DNA of 64,000 nucleotides from Siphonodentalium dalli (taxonomy: Eukaryota; Mollusca; Scaphopoda; Gadilida; Siphonodentaliidae), in the NCBI GenBank assembly GCA_032622095.1, contig CP136068.1, forward strand, positions 185,585,960 through 185,649,959, read 5' to 3'. How positions within the stretch are numbered: position 1 is the stretch's first letter; each line of letters opens with the position of its first letter. This document shows positions 10,206 through 21,117 of the stretch, piece by piece. Made by a program: the position numbers and the translations under genes. The notes beneath the pieces were generated by a model, which worked only from the letters and a program-made list of their open reading frames with translations, was not told the origin of the DNA and did not search any database.

Positions 10206-11890
10206 CTACTCTATATATATAGTTTTATTCTCACCCACATATAATTACCCATGCCTTGCCCACCGACTACTCTAAACATAGTTTTATTCCCACCCACCGA
10301 GTACTCTAAACATAGTTTTATTCCCACCCACCGAGTACTCTAAACATAGTTTTATTCCCACCCACCGAGTACTCTAAACATAGTTTTATTTCCACCCACC
10401 GAGTACTCTAAACATAGTTTTATTCCCACCCACCGAGTACTTTAAACATAGTTTTATTTCCACTCATATAGAACTACCCAAACCACCTACTTTAACACCC
10501 ACGGACTACTCTAAACATAGTTTTATTTCCACCCACCGACTACTCTAAACATAGTTTTATTCCCACCCACCGACTACTCTAAACATAGTTTTATTCCCAC
10601 CCACGACTACTCTAAACATAGTTTTATTTCCACCCACCGACTACTCTAAACATAGTTTTATTCCCACCCACCGACTACTCTAAACATAGTTTTATTCCCA
10701 CCCACCGACTACTCTAACCATAGTTTTATTCCCACCCACCGACTACTCTAAACATAGTTTTATTCCCACCCACCGACTACTCTAAACATAGTTTTATTCC
10801 CACCCACCGACTACCCTAAACATAGTTTTATTCCCATCCACCGAGTACTCTAAACATAGTTTTATTCCCACCCACCGACTACTCTAAACATAGTTTTATT
10901 CCCACCCACCGACTACTCTAAACATAGTTTTATTCCCACCCACCGAGTACTCTAAACATAGTTTTATTCCCACCCACCGACTACTCTAAACATAGTTTTA
11001 TTCCCACCCACCGAGTACTCTAAACATAGTTTTATTCACACCCACCGACTACTCTAAACATAGTTTTATTCCCACCCACCGACTACTCTAACCATAGTTT
11101 TATTTCCACCCACCGACTACTCTAAACATAGTTTTATTTCCACCGACTACTTTAAACATAGTTTTATTCCCACCCACCGAGTACTCTAAACATAGTTTTA
11201 TTCCCACCCACCGACTACTCTAAACATAGTTTTATTTCCACCGACTACTCTAAACATAGTTTTATTTCCACTGACTACTCTAAACATAGTTTTATTTCCA
11301 CCCACCGACTACTCTAAACATAGTTTTATTCCCACCCACCGACTGCTCTAAACATAGTTTTATTCCCACCCACCGACTACTCTAAACATAGTTTTATTCT
11401 CACCCACCGACTACTCTAAACATAGTTTTATTCCCACCCACCGACTACTCTAAACATAGTTTTATTCCCACCCACCGACTACTCTAAACATAGTTTTATT
11501 CCCACCCACCGACTACTCTAAACATAGTTTTATTCCCACCCACCGACTACTCTAAACATAGTTTTATTCCCACCCACCGACTACTCTAAACATAGTTTTA
11601 TTCCCACCCACCGACTACTCTAAACATAGTTTTATTCCCACCCACCGACTACTCTAAACATAGTTTTATTTCCACCCACCGACTACTCTAAACATAGTTT
11701 TATTTCCACCCACCGACTACTCTAAACATAGTTGTTTTCCCACCCACCGACTACTCTAAACATAGTTTTATTCCCACCCACCGACTACTCTAAACATAGT
11801 TTTATTCCCACCCACCGACTACTCTAAACATAGTTTTATTCCCATCCACCGACTACTCTAAACATAGTTTTATTTCGACCCAGGTAGAAC
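10206..11890 (+). repeat. 34-bp minisatellite, about 49 copies
   Basis: The unit is CTACTCTAAACATAGTTTTA plus TTCCCACCCACCGA, with CTACTC/GTACTC variants and occasional shortened units lacking CCCACC. It begins about 60 bp after the donor at 10145 and contains no exon sequence. Confidence 0.95.
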
Positions 11891-12120
11891 TACTCAAACT
11901 ACCCGCAGTGACTCGCGCTCACCGACTATAAAAATAATAAAGAATTTGTAACGATTGAACACACATACCTTGTGAACATGCGTACAGATAATATAATATA
12001 AGAGCAAACTGATTCATATTAATTGGTGGGATATGTTCAGATATTAAGTTCAACATAGTCGTATTATCTGAACAGTTCCCATGGGAGCTACTCGTGAGTG
12101 ATTATTTACTATAGAAAGTG

Positions 12121-12559
12121 TTAAAAGTGCACAATCCGATTAAGCACCCCTCAGTTACTATTTATTTGGATTCGGGGGTAAAAAATATTTGATTCGAGTG
12201 AGGAACCCACCTATCAAAGCTCAGAGTTACTAGATATCGATTTTGGAAATCTATTATTTTTCACCATCGAGATTTATTAGGGGTCCAGTAAAACGTCGAC
12301 GAGCCGACATCTCGGACCAAATTGCGGACCGAGATATATAACTCTAAAATCAAGAGGTTTTGTGTTGATAATAAGGCCAATTTAGTCGACATGTTGATAA
12401 ATAACACGTTTCGGGCAATTTTATTGTTCACAGTGGTTAGCATTATTGTTGGGCATTTAATCGATTCTGATAACTAAATCGGAATTTCTAAAAATGTTGT
12501 TGTTGTTGTTGTTAGAATCTGATTATATGTGGACCATCGAATCGGATTGAGTACTTTAA
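12121..12559. mobile_element. TTAA-flanked MITE, family 'ACTCAATCCGAT', copy 1
   Basis: Ends are TTAAAAGTGCACAATCCGAT on the left and ATCGGATTGAGTACTTTAA on the right, inverted and bounded by TTAA. It shares internal sequence (GACCAAATTGCGGAC, AACTCTAAAATCAAG) with the elements at 37536-37993 and 38166-38604. TTAA targets suggest a piggyBac-type origin. Confidence 0.7.
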
Positions 12560-12840
12560 TCAAATATAGACCTGGAATTTAATGCTAACATATGTCGGTC
12601 TTAAAATCGAAGCAACTTTTCTCTTGATTTCTCGTCTATTGTATAAATATATATTATTTTATTTCTAATAATATAGATTCGTCCAATGTAGACCCAGTAT
12701 AGAATAGTTCAATCTGTATCGATTTGGCCGCTAAATCAATTTGACCTCTGTATCGACCTTACACATATATCGATATGACCTCTTCATATCGATTTGACCT
12801 ATATATCGAACAATCACCTCCGTGTGTATTTGATTTATTC
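12560..12840 (+). other. AT-rich intron with decayed array edge
   Basis: From about 12710 onward, short segments resembling the 79-bp unit (TATCGATTTGACCTC variants) appear in irregular order, forming the decayed left edge of the next array. Confidence 0.5.
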
Positions 12841-13986
12841 ACAGAAGGTAACGGTTAACATTTGGACATGTTCGTGACCTCTGTATCGATCTGACCTCTG
12901 TATGTATTTGATTTATTCACAGAAAGGTAACGGTTACCATTTGGACATGTTCGTGACCTCTGTATCGATCTGACCTCTGTATGTATTTGATTTATTCACA
13001 GAAAGGTAACGGTTACCATTTGGACATGTTCGTGACCTCTGTATCGATCTGACCTCTGTATGTATTTGATTAATATTCACAGAAAGGTAACGGTTACCAT
13101 TTGGACATGTTCGTGACCTCTGTATCGATCTGACCTCTGTATGTATTTGATTTATTCACAGAAAGGTAACGGTTACCATTTGGACATGTTCGTGACCTCT
13201 GTATCGATCTGACCTCTGTATGTATTTGATTTATTCACAGAAAGGTAACGGTTACCAGTTGGACATGTTCGTGACCTCTGTATCGATCTGACCTCTGTGT
13301 GTATTTGATTAATATTCACAGAAAGGTAACGGTTACCATTTGGACATGTTCGTGACCTCTGTATCGATCTGACCTCTGTATGTATTTGATTTATTCACAG
13401 AAAGGTAACGGTTAACATTTGGACATGTTCGTGACCTCTGTATCGATCTGACCTCTGTATGTATTTGATTTATTCACAGAAAGGTAACGGTTACCATTTG
13501 TACATGTTCGTGACCTCTGTATCGATCTGACCTCTGTATGTATTTGATTTATTCACAGAAAGGTAACGGTTAACATTTGGACATGTTCGTGACCTCTGTA
13601 TCGATCTGACCTATGTATGTATTTGATTTATTCACAGAAAGGTAACGGTTACCATTTGGACATGTTCGTGACCTCTGTATCGATCTGACCTCTGTATGTA
13701 TTTGATTTATTCACAGAAAGGTAACGGTTAACATTTGGACATGTTCGTGACCTCTGTATCGATCTGACCTCTGTATGTATTTGATTTATTCACAGAAAGG
13801 TAACGGTTACCATTTGGACATGTTCGTGACCTCTGTATCGATCTGACCTCTGTATGTATTTGATTTATTCACAGAAAGGTAACGGTTAACATTTGGACAT
13901 GTTCGTGACCTCTGTATCGATCTGACCTCTGTATGTATTTGATTTATTCACAGAAAGGTAACGGTTACCATTTGGACATGTTCGTG
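12841..13986 (+). repeat. 79-bp minisatellite spanning the acceptor and first 11 codons of an SLC4 exon, 15 acceptor copies
   Basis: Acceptor AGs end at 12844, 12922, 13001, 13082, 13161, 13240, 13321, 13400, 13479, 13558, 13637, 13716, 13795, 13874 and 13953. Each unit is 46 nt of intron with TTTGATTTATTCACAG plus 33 nt of exon. From 13400 the copies alternate GGTTAAC and GGTTACC, a 158-bp dimer period; GGTTAAC creates an in-frame TAA. Confidence 0.95.
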
Positions 13987-14132
13987 CTGATGTTCTGTGT
14001 TTTTATACACTCGTTGTTCGGTCTTCCGTGGTATGTAGCCGCCACTGTCAGCGCCATTGCTCACCTCCAGAGCTTGAGAAAGGAATCGGAATGCACAGCT
14101 CCCGGCGAGAAACCAGTCTTCCTCGGCGTCAG
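13954..14132 (+). CDS. SLC4A-like: SLC4 transporter exon: TM10 region
   Basis: The acceptor TTTGATTTATTCACAG ends at 13953; the donor is AG|GTGCGT after 14132. There are 59 codons plus two bases of an Arg codon. The peptide begins [18 protein letters not shown], the counterpart of KKGAGYHLDL in vertebrate NBCs. It continues [17 protein letters not shown] and ends [14 protein letters not shown]. Human AE1 has its essential Arg730 in the TTVRSVTH segment; here the aligned residue is Ser, which fits the Na+-coupled branch rather than the anion exchangers. The first 33 nt (11 codons) and the acceptor are repeated 14 more times upstream in the 79-bp array. Copies without the continuation terminate at an in-frame TGA. 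Confidence 0.96.
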
Positions 14133-14187
14133 GTGCGTTCTTATTTAACCTTTTGTGGCAGGAGCTGCGCTGGTGCGGCATTAAATA

Positions 14188-14272
14188 TCATGTGTCAGTG
14201 CATTATCTTATATATGCGAGTCTCTCATAAGGAGCCTCGGATATATAAGAGACTACACTGGCTTACAATGTG
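14188..14272. repeat. Diverged 69-bp palindrome (AATGCATTCTC type)
   Basis: TCAGTGCATTATCTTATATA and a diverged complement form a hairpin related to the palindromes in the TTAA elements listed below. Confidence 0.55.
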
Positions 14273-15176
14273 AAGGTTTAATAATATCAAAACCTAGGGT
14301 AGCGGGCTCACGCCCTAGATGGCTCCGGGGGTGCTGATGAATGTCCCCGGGCGATGTAGATACGCTTGTCGTGGCCGTAGTATAAGCCATTGTGTAATTA
14401 TCTCCATCAAACAACCAACTAACCTGCTAACCTTGTAAAATCATTACACACCACTGAACAACCTGCTCACAAACTTGACCACAAAACTACCAACAACTGC
14501 ATATACAAACGTCCAAATACATGCTTTCATACGTGCCTAGGGGAGGACGGGCGGGAAAGAATAATCGAAAACACTACTTAACACTCCAAAACTTCAAAAC
14601 ACATACTAAGCACACAGTCTGGCATCAGCTGCTTCCTCAGTTCGCACCGCACCACACAACCAGGTCAACGGGTTCTGACACTCACACAGGAGTGGAAGGC
14701 GGCCATTGCACCATCAAGAGTTGGGGAGCCCCGACCGACCTTAAGTCAACCGGCTGGCATTGCACCCTCTTCCTAGTACAAGCCCGGAATACAACAGACT
14801 AAGGCAACTGGGGTCCATGCAAGCACTAAATAGGACAATAAATTACAACTATTCACAACTCAAAATGATATGGACATCAACGGACAAAACTCACACAGAG
14901 AAATCAAGGTAAGTCTTCTCCGCCGGTCCTGGTTCTGAATGGGGGTGGGGCTTTGCTTCTTGCTTCGGTTCCATCCACCCCACGCAGAGTAGGCAAACAC
15001 CTACTGTGCATGGGCATATATCAATCTACTTACAAACTCACAAACCCTACAAACGCTCTTCAGCGGAATTACAGCATTCATAAGTGGGTTGTAGGGAGGG
15101 CCGACGGCCCTTTCAAATCTTCCCGGGTATCATCCCAAACTCCAAACTTGTTGGCAATGTGAAGGTAAATATCGTT
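14273..15176. other. Intronic, moderately GC-rich unidentified sequence
   Basis: The start (near 14290) has TAGCGGGCTCACGCCCTAGA and CCGGGGG stretches that look like part of a dispersed repeat. Short open frames at 14521-14802 and 14953-15162 show no recognisable domain or splice logic. The region from 14141 to 15326 is bounded by two copies of TCGGCGTCAGGTG, so it may be an insertion. Confidence 0.4.
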
Positions 15177-15303
15177 AGGCCAATGCACTCTCATATATAT
15201 GTGAGATGTCCTATGGGCGACTCGCATATATAAGAGAAAATGCATTCTCTTATATATGCGAGGCTCCCTATGGGACATTGGCATATATAAGAGAATGCAT
15301 TGA
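15177..15303. repeat. Palindrome pair (AATGCATTCTC type)
   Basis: Two overlapping hairpins, diverged from the standard unit, joined without the usual AT-rich spacer. Confidence 0.6.
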
Positions 15304-15344
15304 CATAGGGTTTTCGCAAAACTTATTCGGCGTCAGGTGTGTTG

Positions 15345-16003
15345 ATACCAGAGCACACCAGTCATACTTCAGTTCTGATTATGTCACCGGCTGGGTACTA
15401 GTCAGTGGTTTTCTATATTTAGCTCCGTTTTTTTTTCTCAGCCAAAATGGCGAAATCGATCACCCTAAAGTCAAATTTCCTGCATCCCGCACAAAAAGCT
15501 TAATGACAGATAGAGAATTGGAGGGGTAGTTTTGTTGATGTATGCTACTTGTCAAAATTGCAGCAAAATTAGAAATCTTGTGTTTGACTGGCAATGCGTG
15601 TAAATATGTCGTCATGTGTTGTGTTGATAACTGAAAATAATCAGAGAACCAAATCACACTGTTTCGCAATATAGTTCTTTGGTTCTAGTGGGACATTCCA
15701 ACATTAAGTTACGAAATTACACAAATGTTGTGTTCTTAATAAGGGCAATATATAGCTGTTGCTTTGTTCGCTTAGTATATGTAAACCCTACATGGAATTT
15801 GGCATTGTTATTAAACCCTTTATATATTGAATGGATTCTCCCATTCAGTTATAAAAGTATATATTGGAATGATCTATTATTTATATAGAGGGGTGTTCAG
15901 GAAAAATGAGCTGACCACAGACATATGAAAATATAATACAAGTGCAGAAGGCTTACCATTAATTGGGGAGAAATAATAATCGACCTATGACCGTTTGTTG
16001 AAC
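15345..16003 (+). other. Intronic sequence without recognised feature
   Basis: AT-rich with no repeat, RNA or coding feature recognised. Open frames here are short and lack any domain. Confidence 0.5.
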
Positions 16004-16392
16004 TTAACCCTTTACCCAACAGAACGGCCCTGTGCCAATGCATTCTCTTATATATGCGAGTCGACCATAGGTCGCCTCGCATATATAAGAGAATGCATTG
16101 GCTTAACACATTAAAAATTATAAAATTGTTAAAGAATGTAAGAAAAAATGTTAAAAAAAAATTTTTTTAGGCCAATGCATTCTCTTATATATGCGAGGCG
16201 ACCTATGGTCGACTCGCATATATAAGAGAATGCATTGGCACAGGGCATAACTGTAACTATCACAATGTGGTCAATGAGCCGATTCCAATGATATCCATAT
16301 TTGTATGGTTTTATTGAGACAGAACCAAGATAATTTAGGCTGTTGCAGCTTTATTTGGCCGTTTTTGGCCGGTTTGTTGGGTAAAGGGTTAA
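16004..16392. mobile_element. TTAA-flanked MITE, family CCCTTTACCCAAC, with two internal palindromes
   Basis: Left end TTAACCCTTTACCCAAC and right end GGGTAAAGGGTTAA are inverted; TTAA at both edges and the CCCTTT terminus match piggyBac-type elements. Palindromes at 16034-16102 and 16171-16239 flank an AT-rich spacer. No transposase frame, so it is non-autonomous. Confidence 0.85.
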
Positions 16393-16654
16393 TATATGAA
16401 CATATGGGTCGTTTGTTGAACTTATTATCTGTACATTTCCTAATGGAACTATTCATCGATGAATATTTTGTTAACTCGGTCGATCAGGGGACGGTCCTGC
16501 AATATTTACCAATAAATTGAGTCACTTGTTTTGACCGTATGAGAATTTTGTGGTTACTTTGTGTTGTGAAGTCATGAACTATCTTGGCAAATATTCTGTT
16601 CAGTGTTCAAATGGTTTCATCCTTTCTAAATCGAGATGCTATTGTCTTCCACAG

Positions 16655-16727
16655 GGAAAACAGAGTTACTGCCCTTACTGTGGCTGTTCTCAGTGGTGTT
16701 GCAGTTTTACTCACGGCAGTGCTAAAA
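16655..16727 (+). CDS. SLC4A-like: SLC4 transporter exon: TM11
   Basis: The acceptor CTTCCACAG ends at 16654, and the donor AAA|GTAAGT follows 16727. The first base completes the split Arg, then 24 codons read ENRVTALTVAVLSGVAVLLT followed by AVLK. This matches the family's REQRVTG...VL.GLSV...LK helix. The exon is too short to stand out as an ORF, but phase, splice sites and homology to the conserved helix agree. It ends in phase 0, matching the next exon. Confidence 0.93.
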
Positions 16728-16739
16728 GTAAGTGTCTTA

Positions 16740-16974
16740 GCATGTCATACGTGTCTCACCTAAGTCTTCGTACTTCATGGAAGTTTTACTTACGTCTTCC
16801 CACTGGGTTGCAACTTTTTATTCAAATATCGAAACATCAAGAACCCAAATTTTGAACCAATTTGCATGACCACAAATTATTTTCAAACACGCAGCAACGT
16901 GTAGAATCAAAAAGGCCGGTTCAGCGTGAAAGCCTCCCAACTTTAATTTTCCTGTCCCTTGTACATGTTGTTTT
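16740..16974 (+). other. Intronic sequence
   Basis: No feature beyond the donor of the 16727 exon. Confidence 0.5.
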
Positions 16975-17108
16975 TTGTATAGGCTAATGACTTTGAGTAA
17001 TGAACTTTATAGGCTAATGACGTTGAGTAATGAACTGTATAGGCTAATGACGTTGAGTAATGAACTGTATAGGTTAATGACTTTGAGTAATGAACTGTAT
17101 AGGCTAGT
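16975..17108 (+). repeat. 30-bp tandem repeat, 4.5 copies
   Basis: The unit is TAGGCTAATGACGTTGAGTA ATGAACTGTA. The length is a multiple of three so a short frame stays open, but no splice sites or conservation support coding. Confidence 0.9.
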
Positions 17109-17571
17109 GACTTTGGAATATAATGGAATTAGTGCTATGACCGAGCTTCAGCAATTCAAGTTGATCCTCAAAAGTGAAAACAATTCTTGTTATAACTATG
17201 CAACTTGATTAGGGACTATTTTGAGCCAAGATTCCAGCAGTAACTCAAATTGGTTTTATATACATTTATATAGTGGTATTCATTTTTAAGGTTTAAGCGT
17301 CAACAAAAAATATATATACACCTCTCTTTTTATTACACGCTTGTTCCTAGAAGTACAGTGTTATTGCTGTTCCATATATACAAATCCGCATATATACATA
17401 CTCATCTCGTTGACGTAAAATGACGTACATGACGTTCGCCTCAACCATGAAACTGGAACTATTTAAATAAAAGTATCATCACACAGGACAAATCCGCCCT
17501 GTATGAGCCTAAATAAACCTTTTAATCCTGTATTTTTAATGCACGGATTCTAGGACGCGAAGCGTGTAATA

Positions 17572-17731
17572 AACACAGAACGACACGATGTGTAAATGTG
17601 TTTGTCGATACGACACTCGTGATGTCGCGGAAGGATAGAACTCGAGGCGCAAGCTCCTCTCGTTCTATCCTTCCGCGACAGGACTCGTGCCGTATCGACA
17701 AACCCATTTACACATCGTGTCGTTCTGTGTA
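17572..17731. repeat. Long near-perfect palindrome
   Basis: Arms of about 75 bp containing ACAGAACGACACGATGTGTA and GTCGCGGAAGGATAGAAC meet at GAGGCGCAAGCTCCTC near 17652. They are well conserved, so insertion or gene conversion is likely recent. Confidence 0.8.
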
Positions 17732-17784
17732 TACATTCAGAGAAATAACTACATTAATGTTGTCATAATATTACTTGTTTTATG

Positions 17785-17885
17785 CATGAATTGTGTTATG
17801 TATGTATTGTGTTATGTATGTATTGTGTTATGTATGTATTGTGTTATGTGTGTATTGTGTTATGTGTGTATTGTGTTATGTTGCA
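17785..17885 (+). repeat. 16-bp tandem repeat
   Basis: About six copies of TATTGTGTTATGTATG lie in the intron ahead of the 17941 exon. The similar TGTTATGTTTATTCCAG at the acceptor suggests shared origin with the intron end, but the exon is not included. Confidence 0.8.
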
Positions 17886-17940
17886 TACTGCCTTAAATTA
17901 TCTTTTATGCTAAATTATTGTTATGTTATGTTTATTCCAG

Positions 17941-18009
17941 ATTATTCCCATGCCTGTATTGTATGGTGTCTTCTTTTATATGGGTTTTGCTGCCCTTAAT
18001 GGCATGCAG
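17941..18009 (+). CDS. SLC4A-like: SLC4 transporter exon: TM12
   Basis: The acceptor TTATGTTTATTCCAG ends at 17940 and the donor CAG|GTGAGT follows 18009. The 23 codons are phase 0 at both ends. They read IIPMPVLYGVFFYMGFAALN then GMQ. IPMPVLYGVF-YMG is one of the strongest SLC4 signatures. The upstream intron includes a 16-bp TG-rich repeat but no extra acceptor copy. Confidence 0.95.
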
Positions 18010-18239
18010 GTGAGTTCATTTTATATATGCTAATTCGATACAGCCACCGCTGGTGCCATGGTGTAAATATGTCGCTGATGTTTTTATATTTGGCATTGAT
18101 TTCGATGTGAAGAATGTATTAGCTGATATTTTATATTTAGCATTGATTTCGATGTGAAGAATGTGTTCACCTAAAATTTGATAGTTCATGTAGAAAATCC
18201 CGGGTTACATATATCTACGATTGAAAGGAGCATACAGTA

Positions 18240-19170
18240 TATTGGACCTGTCCACAGCAGCGCTGACAATCTACTCATTTTTAGCAGTTATTTTCCACCA
18301 ATCAGTGAATGATCCGGTTGCTTGTTGCATTTCGAATTATTTGTTCACCCTGTCGTTTGTTTATATCCACGCAGACTTTCATTGTTAAATTGCCCATTTC
18401 TAAACAAATTTGTGTTGTCAAATCTTAAAGGGGTATTGTACGCAAATTGCAATAAATTCCCGGTAGTGCAAAGATCTAATACCGATACTATATAGCAAAA
18501 CACGTAAGTTGGGTCAAAGATGTATTATGTAAACGTTCAGGTTAACATGTTATTTTAAAATTAAAGTTAATAATTTGATATCAATTAAATTTCTAATTAC
18601 GAATTTCCGTGTACATGCAAGACGTAATCAAATTAATTGACGGAAAGTGGATTGGGCCATGCTCATGTAAACAATTATGTTGATACGGGCGTAAACTCAA
18701 GTCACTCACTGTCTAGTGACTATACAATAGCATAAATGAGTATACGGGACTAGTATGCATATACTATAACATTTATTTGATAGAGTTGCTTGAAAACTGT
18801 GCAAAAATTATTCGACGACGAAAGTACATTTTTCGCATTCCAGCTAATCTGCCATCCGCAACATTACTTCGTACTCAACAGACTTTCAAATAATGGAAAT
18901 CAGGTTACCTTATTCTACGAAGCAGATACCATAGAAACCAACAACAACATTTGAGTACAGTATCCCTTTAATGTACTTAAATTGCTATTTGTGCAATGAA
19001 TTTCACAACACTGTTTCACTACTAACGACGGACAGAAGTTTAAAACACCTGATGATAACCAACATAAAATGATAGGCAAGACGAAGACATGTTCCGGTGT
19101 GTATTAGAGGCTATCGACAGGCACTGTAAAATAATTAAACTATTTCTGCAGATGCTTTGTCTCATAGCAA
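18240..19170 (+). mobile_element. Dispersed repeat, copy interrupted by a TTAA element
   Basis: 18240-18424 and 18972-19170 resemble consecutive segments of 30920-31590 (shared landmarks TTAGCAG..TATTTTC, CCAATCAG, TTGTTGTCAAA, CTGTAAAA..AAACTATTT). The 18425-18971 element was therefore probably inserted into it. Confidence 0.55.
18425..18971. mobile_element. TTAA-flanked element, family AAAGGGGTATTGTAC
   Basis: Left TTAAAGGGGTATTGTAC and right GTACAGTATCCCTTTAA are inverted and bounded by TTAA. The ends match the element at 24452-24806. No coding content. Confidence 0.7.
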
Positions 19171-19270
19171 CCGTAAGTTCCTCCCACATGCAAATATGTG
19201 GAAACCTAGTTTGAATGGTCCTTTCTCGTCTCAAATTTTATCTTTCCGATCGCATTGCTCCGTAGTCACG

Positions 19271-19590
19271 GTGGGGAGTCACGTGGTTTCGATGTTGGTG
19301 AGTACCAATCGGAGGTGCGTGGAATACACCAGTCCATACATATTGTAGAATCCTTCGACTGACAGTTTTAGAATGTTAGAGCAAACAAATATGAATTTGG
19401 ACATAAATGAGGTATCAGCTTGTTTGAAAAATAGTATAGAATCTGCTCGTAGCTGTTTAAATAATATGTCATATGTCATATCTTAGTTTATTACCTTTTT
19501 CCCTCGCGTCTGGTCGCGTCTTAGATCGCCTCGGCCATTTGGAATGCGTGATACTCATCAACTAGAAACCACGTGATTCCCCACCGTTGT
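19271..19590. repeat. Inverted repeat
   Basis: GGTGGGGAGTCACGTGGTTTC near 19271 is mirrored by GAAACCACGTGATTCCCCACC near 19564, with about 270 bp between. It resembles a foldback element lying just upstream of the 19671 exon. Confidence 0.6.
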
Positions 19591-19670
19591 AGTGTTTGGG
19601 AAAGAGGATATTTGTTAGTTTATCTGATACAATCAGCATCCCTGTATTATAACTGTTGTTTTTTCCACAG

Positions 19671-19847
19671 TTCATCAACAGAATCTTCCTGATATTTATG
19701 CCAATGAAATACCAGCCCGACTACCCGTACTTACGTCACGTCAAACTGTGGAAAGTGCACATGCTGACAGCCATCCAGATCGCGTGTCTAGCCATTCTAT
19801 GGGTCATTAAGGCAATCAAATCAATCTCCATAGGCTTCCCCTTGATG
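19671..19847 (+). CDS. SLC4A-like: SLC4 transporter exon: cytosolic loop, TM13
   Basis: The acceptor TTGTTTTTTCCACAG ends at 19670, and the donor ATG|GTAAGT follows 19847. There are 59 codons, phase 0. The peptide reads FINRIFLIFMPMKYQPDYPY, then LRHVKLWKVHMLTAIQIACL and a hydrophobic AILWVIKAIKSISIGFPLM. The P-x-K-x-Q-PD-x-x-YLRHV-x-LWKVH motif is characteristic of Na+-coupled bicarbonate transporters. No repeat copies of either junction are present here. Confidence 0.96.
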
Positions 19848-20002
19848 GTAAGTAACTGTAATGATTGATGGTTTAACCCCAGACAGAGAGAACAATGCAC
19901 TGATGACTGTCGTCTGCTTGGGTCCATGTGGGGCTCCATATGGGAGTGTTATATAACACTGGCGTGGCGGGAGCTGCGCTGGTGCTGCATCAAAGACATT
20001 GT

Positions 20003-20916
20003 GCCAATGCATTCTCGTGTGTATGCTAGGTGAACATAGGTCGCCTCGCATATATAAGAGAATGCATTGGCCCAACAATATTTTATCCATTTTTCTTACA
20101 TTGTTTAATAATTTTTGTTTAACAATATTTATTATTTTTTCTTATATTCTTTTTATCAGGTTATATAAATTTTTAACAATTTTTAACAATGTTATCATTT
20201 TTATAATTTTTTCTTACATTCTGTAACAATTCTATCATTATATTTATAATTTTTTCTTACATTCTTTATCATTTTTTATAATTTTTTCTTACATTCTGTA
20301 ACAATTCTATCATTATATTTATAATTTTTTCTTACATTCTTTATCATTTTTTATAATTTTTTCTTACATTCTGTAACAATTCTATCATTATATTTATAAT
20401 TTTTTCTTACATTCTTTATCATTTTTTATAATTTTTTCTTACATTCTGTAACAATTCTATCATTATATTTATAATTTTTTCTTACATTCTTTATCATTTT
20501 TTATAATTTTTTCTTACATTCTGTAACAATTCTATCATTATATTTATAATTTTTTCTTACATTCTTTATCATTTTTTATAATTTTTTCTTACATTCTGTA
20601 ACAATTCTATCATTATATTTATAATTTTTTCTTACATTCCTTAACAATTGTTATGATTTTTATCATTATTTCTAACATTCTTTAACAATTTTTTTATCAT
20701 TGTTTCATTTTTTCTTACATTTTTTAACAATTATAAAAGATAATATTAAAATTGTTAGGCCAATGCATTCTCTTGTATATGCGAGGCGACCTGTGCCAGT
20801 GCATTATCGTATATATGCGAGTCTCCCATATGGAGCCCCACATGTACAAGAGAATGCACTGTCTTACAAGGTCAATGCACACATTGTTAGGCCAATGCAT
20901 TATCTTATATAAGCGA
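20003..20916. mobile_element. Double-palindrome element with an expanded spacer
   Basis: The first palindrome is at 20003-20071. Diverged palindrome halves at 20759-20916 form the other side. The AT-rich spacer, normally 60-70 bp in related elements, has grown to about 690 bp through the 75-bp repeat. Confidence 0.7.
20217..20640 (+). repeat. 75-bp AT-rich tandem repeat, 5-6 copies
   Basis: The unit contains ACATTCTGTAACAATTCTAT and ATAATTTTTTCTTACATTC. The same words occur in the spacer between palindromes of the 24803, 28937 and 31708 elements, so the array derives from that spacer. Confidence 0.9.
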
Positions 20917-21117
20917 TGTTCCCTGTTTTCATGAAGGGTTATTTGTACAAATAATTATTTGTAATTTGTGCCATGGAAGGGTTATTTGTACAAAAGACAA
21001 GACCATAACAATATTTGACGACTAACAATCACTAAAAAAAACGGAATTTACAGGAACAGGCCATCTTCCTGTCGCTTCCACATGTACAAAATGAAGTGAT
21101 AAATGACATATGGACGG

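Noticed and set aside
10206-11890. A fourth splice-junction minisatellite
   Set aside because: The 34-bp unit lies next to the 10145 donor but contains neither exon sequence nor the donor.
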